DNA of 60,355 nt. Origin: GH45 sp046704385. Lineage in GTDB: Bacteria > Bacteroidota > Bacteroidia > Bacteroidales > SZUA-534. Within the stretch, counting starts at the first letter, position 1; each line of letters opens with the position of its first letter. The stretch is from positions 1 through 60,355 of the forward strand of contig JBJKSB010000052.1 in assembly GCA_046704385.1 (NCBI GenBank), in the 5' to 3' direction. The notes beneath the pieces were generated by a model. The model ran no database searches. It was not told the DNA's origin and saw only the letters and a program-made list of their open reading frames with translations. Shown piece by piece: positions 43,850-53,937 of the stretch. The position numbers and the translations under genes were made by a program.

Positions 43850-46800
43850 ATGAAAAAGCGAATATTAATCATACTAATAACCCTGATAAGTACAACCGTT
43901 TGGGGGCAATATGGTACCGGTATCAGGAATCATGGAGCTAAAGTGGTAGTTGATCAGGGGGCTACCATAAAAATCAGCGGTTCAAATGCCGATTTTACCA
44001 ATTATCAGGATGGTAAAGTTGATCTGGATGGCACCATAGATATTAAAGGCAACTGGTACAATAAGTCGGGCAATGACTCATTGTTTATCAATTTAAACAA
44101 TGTAGGCAGTGTCAAATTTTCTGGTAATTCTGCCCAATTTATTGGAGGTACAAATTACACCGAATTTGAAAATTTATATCTGAACAATTCATCGGGTGTT
44201 ACTCTGGGATATTTTACCAGGGTGGATAGCATACTGTCACTTACCAGTACTATACTTGACCTCGATCAGTTCGATTTAAGGATGGGATCCATAAATAATT
44301 TAACCGGATCGTTCGGAGTAAATAATATGATTATTACCAGCAATGGCGGTAGTTTTCAATTTAAACCAAGGCTGGCATCCTATATGACAATTCCTTTGGG
44401 AGATAATTCGGGCACGAACGAATATTCCCGTCTTTATTTTTACCTGTACAGTTCTACAATACTTGGCCCAAATGCCTATATTTCAACCAGTGTGGCAAAT
44501 AGCAAGCATCCAAATAATGCAAGCACAACCAATTACCTCAATCGGTACTGGACAATGAATACTTATGATGTAACAAATTTGTATTCAAATGTATATGCTT
44601 ACTATTCTGTTGGTGATGTTTCAGGAACTGAATCGGCATTAACAGCAGGCGAGTATGTTGATCCCTATTGGAAACAGATTAACAATTATGTTTATACCGG
44701 ATCGCATTATACCCGGTTTTTATATTTACATGAATATGGTGATTTTACTGCCGGTGAAGCTGAAAATTTTGATATTGACATGACTATTGCCAATGAAGCG
44801 GTTATTAATGAGGGAGCTGAAAATGGCAGTACCATTCTGGTTACACTCGATAATGCATCATTTGTAGCCTCTCCAAGTCTTTCAAACTGGCAGGTCAATA
44901 ATCTGCCTGTTGGGGTTACGTTGTCATCAATAACTTATTTAACTCCTGCAACAGTAAGGTTAACACTTACAGGCAACCGTACCGTTGATTATGATACCGA
45001 TATTAGTAATGTTGAGGTAATTGTTAATTATAATGATGTAAACAATCTAAATTCCGGAACTTTGTCGGCCAGTTCAGGTGTTACCCTTACCGCTGACAAT
45101 GACGATGAATCGTTAACACTGGGTTACGACGGTAACATTACCGAAGGAAGCGAAAATGGCGAAATTATTACCGTTACTCTTTCAGGAGGTACTTTTGCAG
45201 ACCCTGTAAATTCAGGTGCCTGGGTATTAAATAATTTACCTTCCGGGGTGAATTATTCTATTAGCAGGGCCGGTGCTACTTTGGTTAATATCTATTTGAC
45301 ATCAAATACAAATATTGATTACGATGACACCATTACCACTTTTGAAGTAATTGTACCCGGAACTGACATTGATGATTATTCCGGAACATCATTATCGGTT
45401 AATACAGGAGTGAAATTTACACCTATTGTAGAAAGTTTGACAGCTGTAATGACCATGGTTAATCCTCCTATAGATGAAGGGCTTGAAGGTGGTGAATCTA
45501 TTTTGGTAACTATTTCCGGATCTACTTTTGTTGATACCTTGACCGATGCGAACTGGAGCGTTGGTAATTTACCAGAGGGAGTTTCATGGGTGTCAGCTGT
45601 TCAGAGGATATCAGACACAGAAGCTCAAATTACTTTAAGTGGTAGCCGTATTTACGATTATGATTATAATATTTCAAATGTTTCTGTAACCATAGATGCT
45701 GCCGAATTTAATGATCCTGGTCCCAATGTGGTTGTCAGCTCGGGAGTTACGTTAACTGCCAATCCCGACCCGGAATCATTGAGTCTTTCAGTAACTGATC
45801 CGATTCTTGAAGGCCAGGAAGATGGAAAATCTGTCTCCGTTACTCTTACCGGCGGTACTTTTTATCCTTCGCCAGATAAATCTAAATGGACAGTTTTGAA
45901 TTTGCCGCCGGGAGTTTCTATCGATACAGTCATAAATGTGGATGTTACCCATGCCACTATAACTTTAGCAGGAAATTCAACTGTGGATTATGATTCCAAT
46001 ATCGATTTTAATCTTTCTATTGATAAATCACAATTATCTGACGTAAGTGCAGCATTGACAGTAACAGGTCAGGATTCACTTCAGGCTGATAATGATACGG
46101 AATCTCTTTTAATTTCAGGAAATATAAATGAAGGAGAGGAAGATGGTTCAATAATACAGTTGGAATTAATCGGAGGTATTTTTAATTCAACCATTAGTGA
46201 AAGCGATATTACAGTATCAGTTTTACCGGCAGGTGTTCAGGTTGGGCAGGTAAATTATATTAATGATACTATTGTTGAATTGGTGCTGGTTGGAAATGCA
46301 ACAGCTGATTATGATTCGGATATTATACCAACCATCGGGGTTGCCCAAGCAGCATTTACAGATAGTGATGGTAATATATCCGCTAATTCGGGGGCTACCT
46401 TTGTGGCGGTTGATGAACCGGCTGAAGTTGCTTTAACAGCCCCAACTATTATTGAATCTAATGAAAATGGCAAAGTAATTACCGTCAATTTGAGCCAGGA
46501 TAATTTTACCGGCCTGGTGGCAAATACCAATTTCTTTGTCCATAATTTACCCGATGGGGTGACTATTGGTAGTTTTTCTTATACCAACAGCCAACTCGAA
46601 ATTACATTATCGGGTACGCGAAACATTGATTTCGATACAGATATTAACAATATTTATGTTGAGGTTTTAGGTAGTGCACTGGTTCAGCACACCTATGATA
46701 TCAGTTCAAACAATATTTCAATAAAGGCAACTGACGATCCCGAAAGTATTATTTTACTGTCCCAAAATATTACTGAAGGAAGCGAAGATGGTGCAGTAAT

Positions 46801-49800
46801 TACTGCAGTACTGACAGGCGGAACATTTATAGCCAGTCCTAATAGTTCAAACTGGGTTATAACTAACAGCCCTGATGGAGTATCAGTAGGGTCTTTAAAC
46901 CGAAAATCAAATGATACCGTTGAAATTACCCTGGCAGGAAATGCAACAGCTGATTATGATTCCGATATTTCTATGAGTATGACCATTGGAAATAGTGAAT
47001 TTGATGATTACGAGGAATCCGGCTATGTAATTTCAGGGGGAGTTACCTTTAAAGCCACCATTGAGCCAATTTCAATGACCATTGAAAATAATGGCGGAGT
47101 TAGTATTACAGAAGGTCATGAAGATGGTGCTGAAATCCTGGTATCCATTCAAAATGATGAATTTGTACCTGTGCTGAACCGATCCGACTGGGTTGCAAGT
47201 AACCTTCCTGCCGGTGTTTCTGTAGATACATTTATTCGTCAGGCCAATAATACTGATGTTATTATAAAACTGGCCGGTTCTTCCACAAAAGATTATGATC
47301 AAAATATAGATACCGTTAAAGTTGAAGTACTCGGCAGCCAGTTTGTGCATCAAAATGTTGACCTGATGGCTAAAACAGGAGTTCTGATTACTGCAGATAA
47401 CGATATAGAATCTTTAAGTTTTGTCACAACATCAATTACGGAACGCCAGGAAAATTTGGCTGATATTGTTGTGAATCTTACTGGAGGTACTTTTGTAAAT
47501 CTTTTAGATAAAGGCAGTTGGTCAATTACAGGCCAACCCTCCGGTGTTGAAATTGGAGCTGTGACCCGGAATTCGGATACAGTAGCATCCATCACATTAA
47601 TGGGAAATTCCGATACTGATTTTGATACAGATAATACCTCGTTGCAGCTAACTGTTTTGGCCGATCAGGTTGATGACCATCCTGATACAGACGGCGACTT
47701 AACGGCAAGTGGAAATGTCACTTTTGTGGCTGTTGATGAAAGTGTGAGTTATACTATTCCAACGGGTAGTATTAATGAGGATGCCTTGGATGGAAGTATA
47801 GTTGAACTAAGTTTGGCAGGCGATCAGTTTGTTGATTATGCCCTTGAGCCGGGAAACTTTATTCTTAATAATGTGCCACCGGGAGTTACGGTCAGTGCTA
47901 TTGAATATGTTGACGAAAGTCACGCAAAAGTGCGATTTGCTTATGACCGGACAGATTTTGATACCGACTTCGATCAGGCATCTATTACCGTAAAAGGCAA
48001 TGAAATTGTTAGTGGTAGTGATATCACAACCAGCGTTTTCACAATAAGTGCAGTTATCGAATTACCTTTTATTGAATTATCAGACAATGGACTGGTTGAA
48101 GGATCAGAAAATTCAGGATATATTAGGGTAACCTTGTACGAAGATGAGTTTAAAAATACACTTAACATGGGTAACTGGACTGTTGAGAATTTACCCGAAG
48201 GTGTATCTGCAAGTTCCCTTGATCGGATTGATTCGGTTACAGTTGACATAATACTGGCAGGCGACAGGACAAAGGATTACGATAACAGTCTGACCAATAC
48301 CTCGGTAACTATTGCTGCCAGCGAACTGGTCGGAGGTTTGAGTGATGTAACCGCTGCCTCTGGTGTTATTTTTATTGCGTTAGATGATAATGAATCCATA
48401 TCATTAACACCTTTAACTATGTACGAGGGTGAAGAAGATGGAAATACGGTTACCGTAAATCTGACCGGAGGAACCTTTAGTGATCCTATTACTCCTTCCG
48501 GCTGGGAAATTATAAATTTACCCTCCGGGGTAACCGCTAATATCTCACGTCAGAATTCAGTTACAGCTACTATTCAATTGTCGGGTAACCGGAATACGGA
48601 TTATGACAACGATATTACAAATTTCCAGGTTCGGATTCCATCCACAGATATAAATGATGTGGTTAGTGGTTACACGGAAACCAATACGGGTGTAACATTT
48701 AAAGCCAGACATGAAGATTTATCTGTTTCGGTATCTGAATTGAATGAGGCAACGCTTAATGGAGCTACCCTGGTTTTATCGCTGATTGACGACCATTTTA
48801 GCGATAATATACTCGATGTGGCATCATTTACTATTCAGAATAAAATTAGCGGACTATCGGTTCAGTCGGTGAATTATATTAATGATACTGCAGCTTCTGT
48901 TATACTGGCATTTGATAATCACGATTTTGATACAGACGGCGACATTAAAATTGTTGTCGATAAAAGTGAACTTTTTGGTTTAACAAATCTGTCTACTGGT
49001 GATATTCCAATTATTGCGGTAAATGATGATGAAGTACTAAGCATGAGTGCTGATGGTGATGGAATTTATGAAGCTCAGGAAGCCGGGGAGATTATTACTG
49101 TTGACCTTACCGGTGGAACTTTTAATTCACCCTTGAGTACAGATTTATGGGAAATAACGGGTTTGCCGGAAGGAGTTACTTATAATATTAATTTTATAAG
49201 TTTAACTGAAGTTCAGGTTGAATTGTTGACTAATACAACACAGGACTATGACTCAAATTTAACAACATTTCGAATTACAGTACCCGCTGACGATGTATCA
49301 GATTATTCGGGCAGTAATTTAATTCCGTCGGGTTCGGTGGTGTTTAATGCATATGATGAGAGTTTGGGTATTACAGCGTCATTGGCTGAAAACAACTTAG
49401 ATGGTAATTCTGTCAGTTTGGTGTTGAGCAACGAGAAATTTGCGGATGCTACACTTTCCAGTACAAATTTTATCCTGAACAATGCACCTATCGGATTAAG
49501 TATCTCTTCAGTAAATTATGTCAGCGATACAGAGGCTACTCTTTCGTTGGCCTTTGACAATACCGATTTTGACGATGATATAACGGATTTTAATGTTACC
49601 ATTCTTGAATCGGAGTTAAGGGGTGTTAGCGATTTGTCAAGTGATTCGATTACCATAAGTGCGATACAGGAACTGGAAAGTATTACAATTTCGCATAGTG
49701 GCTTAACTGAGGAAAATCTTAACGGAGCGGTAATTTCGCTTTTAATTTCCAATGCTAAGTTTGCTGATGCCTCGTTGATTTTGAGCAATTTTGTTTTAAA

Positions 49801-52800
49801 TAATGCTACTCTCGGGTGTTCAATATCAGATGTATCTTATCTTACTGATAGTACTGCGAATGTAAGCATTCAGTACGATGGAACCGATTTTGATGCAAAC
49901 AGGGAAATTTCCATTACTGTTAAAGCGGATGAATTGTCTGTAACATCGTCAATTACCTCAAACAAACTCATAATCCAGGCAACTGATGATCCTGAAATAA
50001 TCTCACTTACCTCGGCCTCCAATATTACTGAAGGTGCAGAAGACGGGGCTGTGATAACCGTTACAGTTGAAGGAGGTGATTTTGTTGCTTCTCCTGATTT
50101 TGCCAATTGGGTGGTCAATGACCTTCCTGATGGAGTATCTGCCATTAATTTTACCTATGTTAATACTAACTCGGTAATCTTTCAATTATCTGGAAACCGC
50201 ACTCAGGATTATGATAGTAACAGAATCATAAGCATATTTATTCCTTCTGGAGATGTGTACGATGTTTCAGGTGATATTTCAAGCTCAAATAATTTAACCC
50301 TTTATGCTGTGAACGATGATGAAGTCGTAACCATGGCTGATGATGGGGAGATTTTGGAAGGTGCTGAAGATGGTGAAGTAATAATGGTAAATTTAACAGG
50401 AGGTACATTTGCTGAGAGTTTGAATGCAGAGTGGGTATCCATTACCAACCTGCCTATTGGAGTTGGGCTGGGAACAGTACAAAGAATATCATCAACACAA
50501 TTTTCAATTACTTTGGCTGGTAACCGTACCGCTGATTATGATGGAGCAATAAATGCAATATTAAATATACAGGGGGATGTGATTAACGATTATGCTGATG
50601 CTGTGTATACTGTTAATACCGGTGTTACCTTTATTGGTGCTTATGAGCTCAACGACAGGATTTTAAGTGTTAATACCACCGGTATGTCGGAGGCCAATCT
50701 TTCAGGGCTTGTTATTCCGTTATCCATTTCTCACGATCAGCTTGCAGATGCTAATCTTTCCGTATCTTCAATAGTTTTGGATAATGCGCCTACTGGAGTA
50801 GGTGTTGCATCTGTAAGTTATGTGAGCAATAATGAACTCCAGGTAGTTTTAAGTTATGATGGAACTGATTTTGATACCGATGTTACTGATTTTGATATAG
50901 AAATTCTAGGTAGCGAACTTGTATCAGGTGTAAACCTGGTAAGCGCCAGCCAGACCATTACAGCCATAGTTGAGGCTCCGGCCTTTACCATTTCGAATCC
51001 TGGTTTGAATGAATTGAACCTTAATGGTGCCCAGGTTGCCGTTAATTTGAGTAATGATACCTTTGTGGATGAAAGTATTTCTCTGTCTGAGCTAACCCTG
51101 AACAATGCACCGGTAGGCTTAAGTGTTAATTCCTTTACCTATACCGATTCGGTTTCAGGCTTGATTACTTTAAGTTTTGACGGAACAGACTTTGATACAG
51201 ATATCACAAACTTTTCGATTAGTATTGGAGCCGTTGAGTTAACTTCTGCCGCAACTCTTACCAGTAATAATCTGATTATTACAGCCATTAATGAAAGTGG
51301 AAGTGTGGTAGCTTCGATAAGTCAAAATATGACAGAAACTAACCTTAATGGTTTTAGTATTAACCTCAAATTAGTTGGAGATACCTATATCGATAATTCC
51401 CTGGTTAATACTTCATTTATTCTATCAGGTATTCATAAAGGATTATCGGTAGGAGCCATTAATTATGTAGCAAACAACGAAGCGAACCTTATACTTAATT
51501 TTGCCGGTAATGATTTTGATTCTGATTTTAGCTTTACAATTACTGTTAAAGGTAATGAATTAAGTGCTGATAACGATTTAATCAGCAATGCTTTATCGGT
51601 TCAGGCTGTTAATGATGAGGAATCAATTTTACTAAGTACTGTGGATAGTATTGCTGAAGGTGCTGAAAACGGAGCTGTTATAACAGCTGCACTTTCAGGT
51701 GGAACATTTGTGGATCCTGTTCAGCAGGATTTATGGAGTCTGACAAATCTACCGACTGGCGTGAGTATTGATACCGTTGAATTATTATCGCTTACCCAGG
51801 CCCGGATAACCCTAACTGGTAATACAACCGTAGATTATGATATTGATAAACAAGTGGCTTTAATCCTTAATGAATCACAGGTTGATGATTTTTCAGGTGC
51901 TGATTTAAGTTCAACCAATAATATAGTTTTTCATGCTATTATTGAACAGCCTACAGTTCAGATTTCGGCAGGTAGCCTGACCGAAGCAGATTTAAATGGT
52001 CAGGTAGTTGATATAAATTTAAATTCAACCAACTTTTTAACTTCCAGTTTAAAACCGTCTGATTTTACTTTAATCGGTGCACCTTTAGGATTATCTATCA
52101 CACAAGTGCAGTATGTAAATGATAACTATGCACAATTAACGCTTGCTTTTGACTCTACCGATTTCGATTCCGACCAGGTTATTTCAGTTAAGGTCGACTC
52201 AACAATTATAAGTGCAAGTCAATCCATAAGCAGTAATTCGTTGACCATTACTGCACTTAATGACGATGAATATTTTGTTATGGCCGATGACGGCGAGATT
52301 CTTGAAGGTAGCGAAAATGGTGAAATAATAACCCTTGTTTTGCATGGCGGTACCTTTAAGCATGCAATTGATATTTCTGCATGGCAGTTTACTAACCTTC
52401 CTGTGGGAGTTGTTGTAGGATCAGGAACCGTGAAATCAGATACTTTGGTTGAACTTACATTAAGCGGAAATACCCAGGTTGATTATGATACCAGCATGAC
52501 ACAGTTTAGCGTTGGTATTCCCGAATCAGCTTTTGACGACTATGTGGGAAGTACATTCTGGGTAACAGGAGGGGTCACTTTTATCGGACAACAGGAAAAC
52601 TCAGGCTTGCTGGCTTCGCATCCGGGGCTAACAGAACAAAATCTTGATGGTGCTGTAATAAATCTGAAACTTATCGATGCTAAGTTTACCACCGGAGTTA
52701 GTGCCAAATCAGCCATTACACTTAATAATGGGCCTGACGGATTGTCCGTGGCCGATTATACTATTTTAACAGATTCAACTGCCAAAATTACACTCGATTT

Positions 52801-53827
52801 CTTAAATATCGATTTTGATTCGGATTATCCAACATTTTCTATTACCATAGATGGGGCGATGCTTACTCCAAACAGCTCAGTTACCAGTAATGCGCTTCCA
52901 ATAAAAGCAACTATTGAACCGGTTGTATTAGTCGATTATGACGGTGAAATACTTGAAGGTGCCGAGGATGGTGAAATTATTAACATTTCGTTGCTCACAG
53001 GCAAGTTCGCCGGTTCATTATCTGTCGATAGTATTAGTTTTGATAATATTCCTGTTGGTATAAGCTTTGGAAATCTGATCAGAATAAACGATACATTGAT
53101 TAAAATTGATATGATAGGAAATCGCACAGTAGATTATGATTCTGATATTACCAACATTAACTGCACTATTAAAGAAGGTGAGTTTGTGGGATATGCAGGA
53201 CCTGCAGTTGTAGCAATTACTCCTTTAACCCTTACAGCCTTCGATGAAAAACTTACTGTTTCTGCATCTCCTGAATTAAACAAGGGTAATCTCGATGGTG
53301 CTGAAATTTCCTTACAACTTACCGATGATAAGTTTATTGATTCCCAAATAGAATTATCCAATATTACTTTAATTAATGCACCTTTAGGACTCACGGTAAA
53401 TTCGGTAGATTATATATCAAAAGTCAGTGCAGGCCTGGTCCTTGCTTTTGATGGTACCAATTTCGCAACGGATATTAATAATTTTTATATTTCGGTAAAT
53501 GCCGATGAACTTTATGGAATTCAGGACCTGAATAGTAACGAGTTAACCATACATAAAGGTGTGGGAATAAATGATAATTTGAATTGGGAGGTTAAAATAT
53601 ACAATAACTATAATGAGGTTTATATATCAATTAATCAACTGATTAGAGATTGGAATTCGGCTACACTTACCATATTTGATGAATTGGGTAAAAGTGTGTA
53701 TTCATCGGACCTGCAAAAGGTTAAACGCAATAAAATTACCTTAAACGTTCGATCAGGTAATTATTTTGCTAAGGTTAATATTGATGGCACAGAATTTGTA
53801 AATAAGCTGTTTATATTACCTAAGTAA
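43850..53827 (+). CDS. 3325-residue repeat adhesin with T9SS sorting signal
   Basis: Residues 1-20 form a signal peptide (MKKRILIILITLISTTVWGQ). A beta-helix-like N-terminal domain of about 285 residues follows (GAKVVVDQGATIKISGSNAD, LFINLNNVGSVKFSG). Residues about 306-3238 are 27 tandem repeats of about 109 residues. Each has an Asp/Glu-rich start (NITEGSENGEIITVTLSGGTF), a W or F with a NLP-x-GV or NAP-x-GL motif, and a DYD-x-D or DFD-x-D acidic motif. The C-terminal 80 residues (SATLTIFDELGKSVYSSDL, SGNYFAKVNIDGTEFVNKLF) are a type A T9SS sorting domain, so the protein crosses the outer membrane and is anchored or released. The repeat family is not one I can name; Asp motifs suggest calcium binding. 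It begins 54 nt after the S74 gene and is probably co-transcribed; a strong terminator follows. Confidence 0.9.
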   Translation: MKKRILIILITLISTTVWGQYGTGIRNHGAKVVVDQGATIKISGSNADFTNYQDGKVDLDGTIDIKGNWYNKSGNDSLFINLNNVGSVKFSGNSAQFIGGTNYTEFENLYLNNSSGVTLGYFTRVDSILSLTSTILDLDQFDLRMGSINNLTGSFGVNNMIITSNGGSFQFKPRLASYMTIPLGDNSGTNEYSRLYFYLYSSTILGPNAYISTSVANSKHPNNASTTNYLNRYWTMNTYDVTNLYSNVYAYYSVGDVSGTESALTAGEYVDPYWKQINNYVYTGSHYTRFLYLHEYGDFTAGEAENFDIDMTIANEAVINEGAENGSTILVTLDNASFVASPSLSNWQVNNLPVGVTLSSITYLTPATVRLTLTGNRTVDYDTDISNVEVIVNYNDVNNLNSGTLSASSGVTLTADNDDESLTLGYDGNITEGSENGEIITVTLSGGTFADPVNSGAWVLNNLPSGVNYSISRAGATLVNIYLTSNTNIDYDDTITTFEVIVPGTDIDDYSGTSLSVNTGVKFTPIVESLTAVMTMVNPPIDEGLEGGESILVTISGSTFVDTLTDANWSVGNLPEGVSWVSAVQRISDTEAQITLSGSRIYDYDYNISNVSVTIDAAEFNDPGPNVVVSSGVTLTANPDPESLSLSVTDPILEGQEDGKSVSVTLTGGTFYPSPDKSKWTVLNLPPGVSIDTVINVDVTHATITLAGNSTVDYDSNIDFNLSIDKSQLSDVSAALTVTGQDSLQADNDTESLLISGNINEGEEDGSIIQLELIGGIFNSTISESDITVSVLPAGVQVGQVNYINDTIVELVLVGNATADYDSDIIPTIGVAQAAFTDSDGNISANSGATFVAVDEPAEVALTAPTIIESNENGKVITVNLSQDNFTGLVANTNFFVHNLPDGVTIGSFSYTNSQLEITLSGTRNIDFDTDINNIYVEVLGSALVQHTYDISSNNISIKATDDPESIILLSQNITEGSEDGAVITAVLTGGTFIASPNSSNWVITNSPDGVSVGSLNRKSNDTVEITLAGNATADYDSDISMSMTIGNSEFDDYEESGYVISGGVTFKATIEPISMTIENNGGVSITEGHEDGAEILVSIQNDEFVPVLNRSDWVASNLPAGVSVDTFIRQANNTDVIIKLAGSSTKDYDQNIDTVKVEVLGSQFVHQNVDLMAKTGVLITADNDIESLSFVTTSITERQENLADIVVNLTGGTFVNLLDKGSWSITGQPSGVEIGAVTRNSDTVASITLMGNSDTDFDTDNTSLQLTVLADQVDDHPDTDGDLTASGNVTFVAVDESVSYTIPTGSINEDALDGSIVELSLAGDQFVDYALEPGNFILNNVPPGVTVSAIEYVDESHAKVRFAYDRTDFDTDFDQASITVKGNEIVSGSDITTSVFTISAVIELPFIELSDNGLVEGSENSGYIRVTLYEDEFKNTLNMGNWTVENLPEGVSASSLDRIDSVTVDIILAGDRTKDYDNSLTNTSVTIAASELVGGLSDVTAASGVIFIALDDNESISLTPLTMYEGEEDGNTVTVNLTGGTFSDPITPSGWEIINLPSGVTANISRQNSVTATIQLSGNRNTDYDNDITNFQVRIPSTDINDVVSGYTETNTGVTFKARHEDLSVSVSELNEATLNGATLVLSLIDDHFSDNILDVASFTIQNKISGLSVQSVNYINDTAASVILAFDNHDFDTDGDIKIVVDKSELFGLTNLSTGDIPIIAVNDDEVLSMSADGDGIYEAQEAGEIITVDLTGGTFNSPLSTDLWEITGLPEGVTYNINFISLTEVQVELLTNTTQDYDSNLTTFRITVPADDVSDYSGSNLIPSGSVVFNAYDESLGITASLAENNLDGNSVSLVLSNEKFADATLSSTNFILNNAPIGLSISSVNYVSDTEATLSLAFDNTDFDDDITDFNVTILESELRGVSDLSSDSITISAIQELESITISHSGLTEENLNGAVISLLISNAKFADASLILSNFVLNNATLGCSISDVSYLTDSTANVSIQYDGTDFDANREISITVKADELSVTSSITSNKLIIQATDDPEIISLTSASNITEGAEDGAVITVTVEGGDFVASPDFANWVVNDLPDGVSAINFTYVNTNSVIFQLSGNRTQDYDSNRIISIFIPSGDVYDVSGDISSSNNLTLYAVNDDEVVTMADDGEILEGAEDGEVIMVNLTGGTFAESLNAEWVSITNLPIGVGLGTVQRISSTQFSITLAGNRTADYDGAINAILNIQGDVINDYADAVYTVNTGVTFIGAYELNDRILSVNTTGMSEANLSGLVIPLSISHDQLADANLSVSSIVLDNAPTGVGVASVSYVSNNELQVVLSYDGTDFDTDVTDFDIEILGSELVSGVNLVSASQTITAIVEAPAFTISNPGLNELNLNGAQVAVNLSNDTFVDESISLSELTLNNAPVGLSVNSFTYTDSVSGLITLSFDGTDFDTDITNFSISIGAVELTSAATLTSNNLIITAINESGSVVASISQNMTETNLNGFSINLKLVGDTYIDNSLVNTSFILSGIHKGLSVGAINYVANNEANLILNFAGNDFDSDFSFTITVKGNELSADNDLISNALSVQAVNDEESILLSTVDSIAEGAENGAVITAALSGGTFVDPVQQDLWSLTNLPTGVSIDTVELLSLTQARITLTGNTTVDYDIDKQVALILNESQVDDFSGADLSSTNNIVFHAIIEQPTVQISAGSLTEADLNGQVVDINLNSTNFLTSSLKPSDFTLIGAPLGLSITQVQYVNDNYAQLTLAFDSTDFDSDQVISVKVDSTIISASQSISSNSLTITALNDDEYFVMADDGEILEGSENGEIITLVLHGGTFKHAIDISAWQFTNLPVGVVVGSGTVKSDTLVELTLSGNTQVDYDTSMTQFSVGIPESAFDDYVGSTFWVTGGVTFIGQQENSGLLASHPGLTEQNLDGAVINLKLIDAKFTTGVSAKSAITLNNGPDGLSVADYTILTDSTAKITLDFLNIDFDSDYPTFSITIDGAMLTPNSSVTSNALPIKATIEPVVLVDYDGEILEGAEDGEIINISLLTGKFAGSLSVDSISFDNIPVGISFGNLIRINDTLIKIDMIGNRTVDYDSDITNINCTIKEGEFVGYAGPAVVAITPLTLTAFDEKLTVSASPELNKGNLDGAEISLQLTDDKFIDSQIELSNITLINAPLGLTVNSVDYISKVSAGLVLAFDGTNFATDINNFYISVNADELYGIQDLNSNELTIHKGVGINDNLNWEVKIYNNYNEVYISINQLIRDWNSATLTIFDELGKSVYSSDLQKVKRNKITLNVRSGNYFAKVNIDGTEFVNKLFILPK
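44765..53560 (+). repeat. 27 tandem ~109-residue repeats of two interleaved types
   Basis: Type A (17 copies) has EG-x-E(D/N)G, LTGGTF, NLP-x-GV, L-x-GN-x-T-x-DYD. Type B (10 copies) has NLNGA, LSNDKFAD, LNNAP-x-GLSV, YV-x-D, LAFD-x-TDFDTDI. The order along the protein is nine A, B, two A, B, A, two B, two A, three B, then A-B three times, with copy 6 intermediate. Neighbours differ considerably, so this is not a recent slippage array. Confidence 0.85.
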
Positions 53828-53856
53828 CAGGTATTTTTTTCATGGGTTAATGGTTG

Positions 53857-53896
53857 CAAAACACTCACAGTTTTTCTGATGAGTGTTTTGTTTTTT
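53857..53896 (+). terminator. Terminator of the repeat adhesin gene
   Basis: AAAACACTCACAG-TTTTT-CTGATGAGTGTTTT is a long stem with one bulge, followed by a G and six T. It lies 30 nt after the stop. Confidence 0.85.
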
Positions 53897-53918
53897 ATGG
53901 GCATTTAACTTATTTTAG
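53887..53918 (+). promoter_or_regulatory. Promoter of the sensor phosphatase gene, overlapping the upstream terminator
   Basis: TTTG at 53887-53890, a 20-nt spacer, then TATTTTAG at 53911-53918, one mismatch from TAnnTTTG. The -33 box lies in the descending arm of the terminator at 53857-53896. The predicted leader is about 13 nt. Confidence 0.5.
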
Positions 53919-53937
53919 ATGAATATTTAAATCATGC

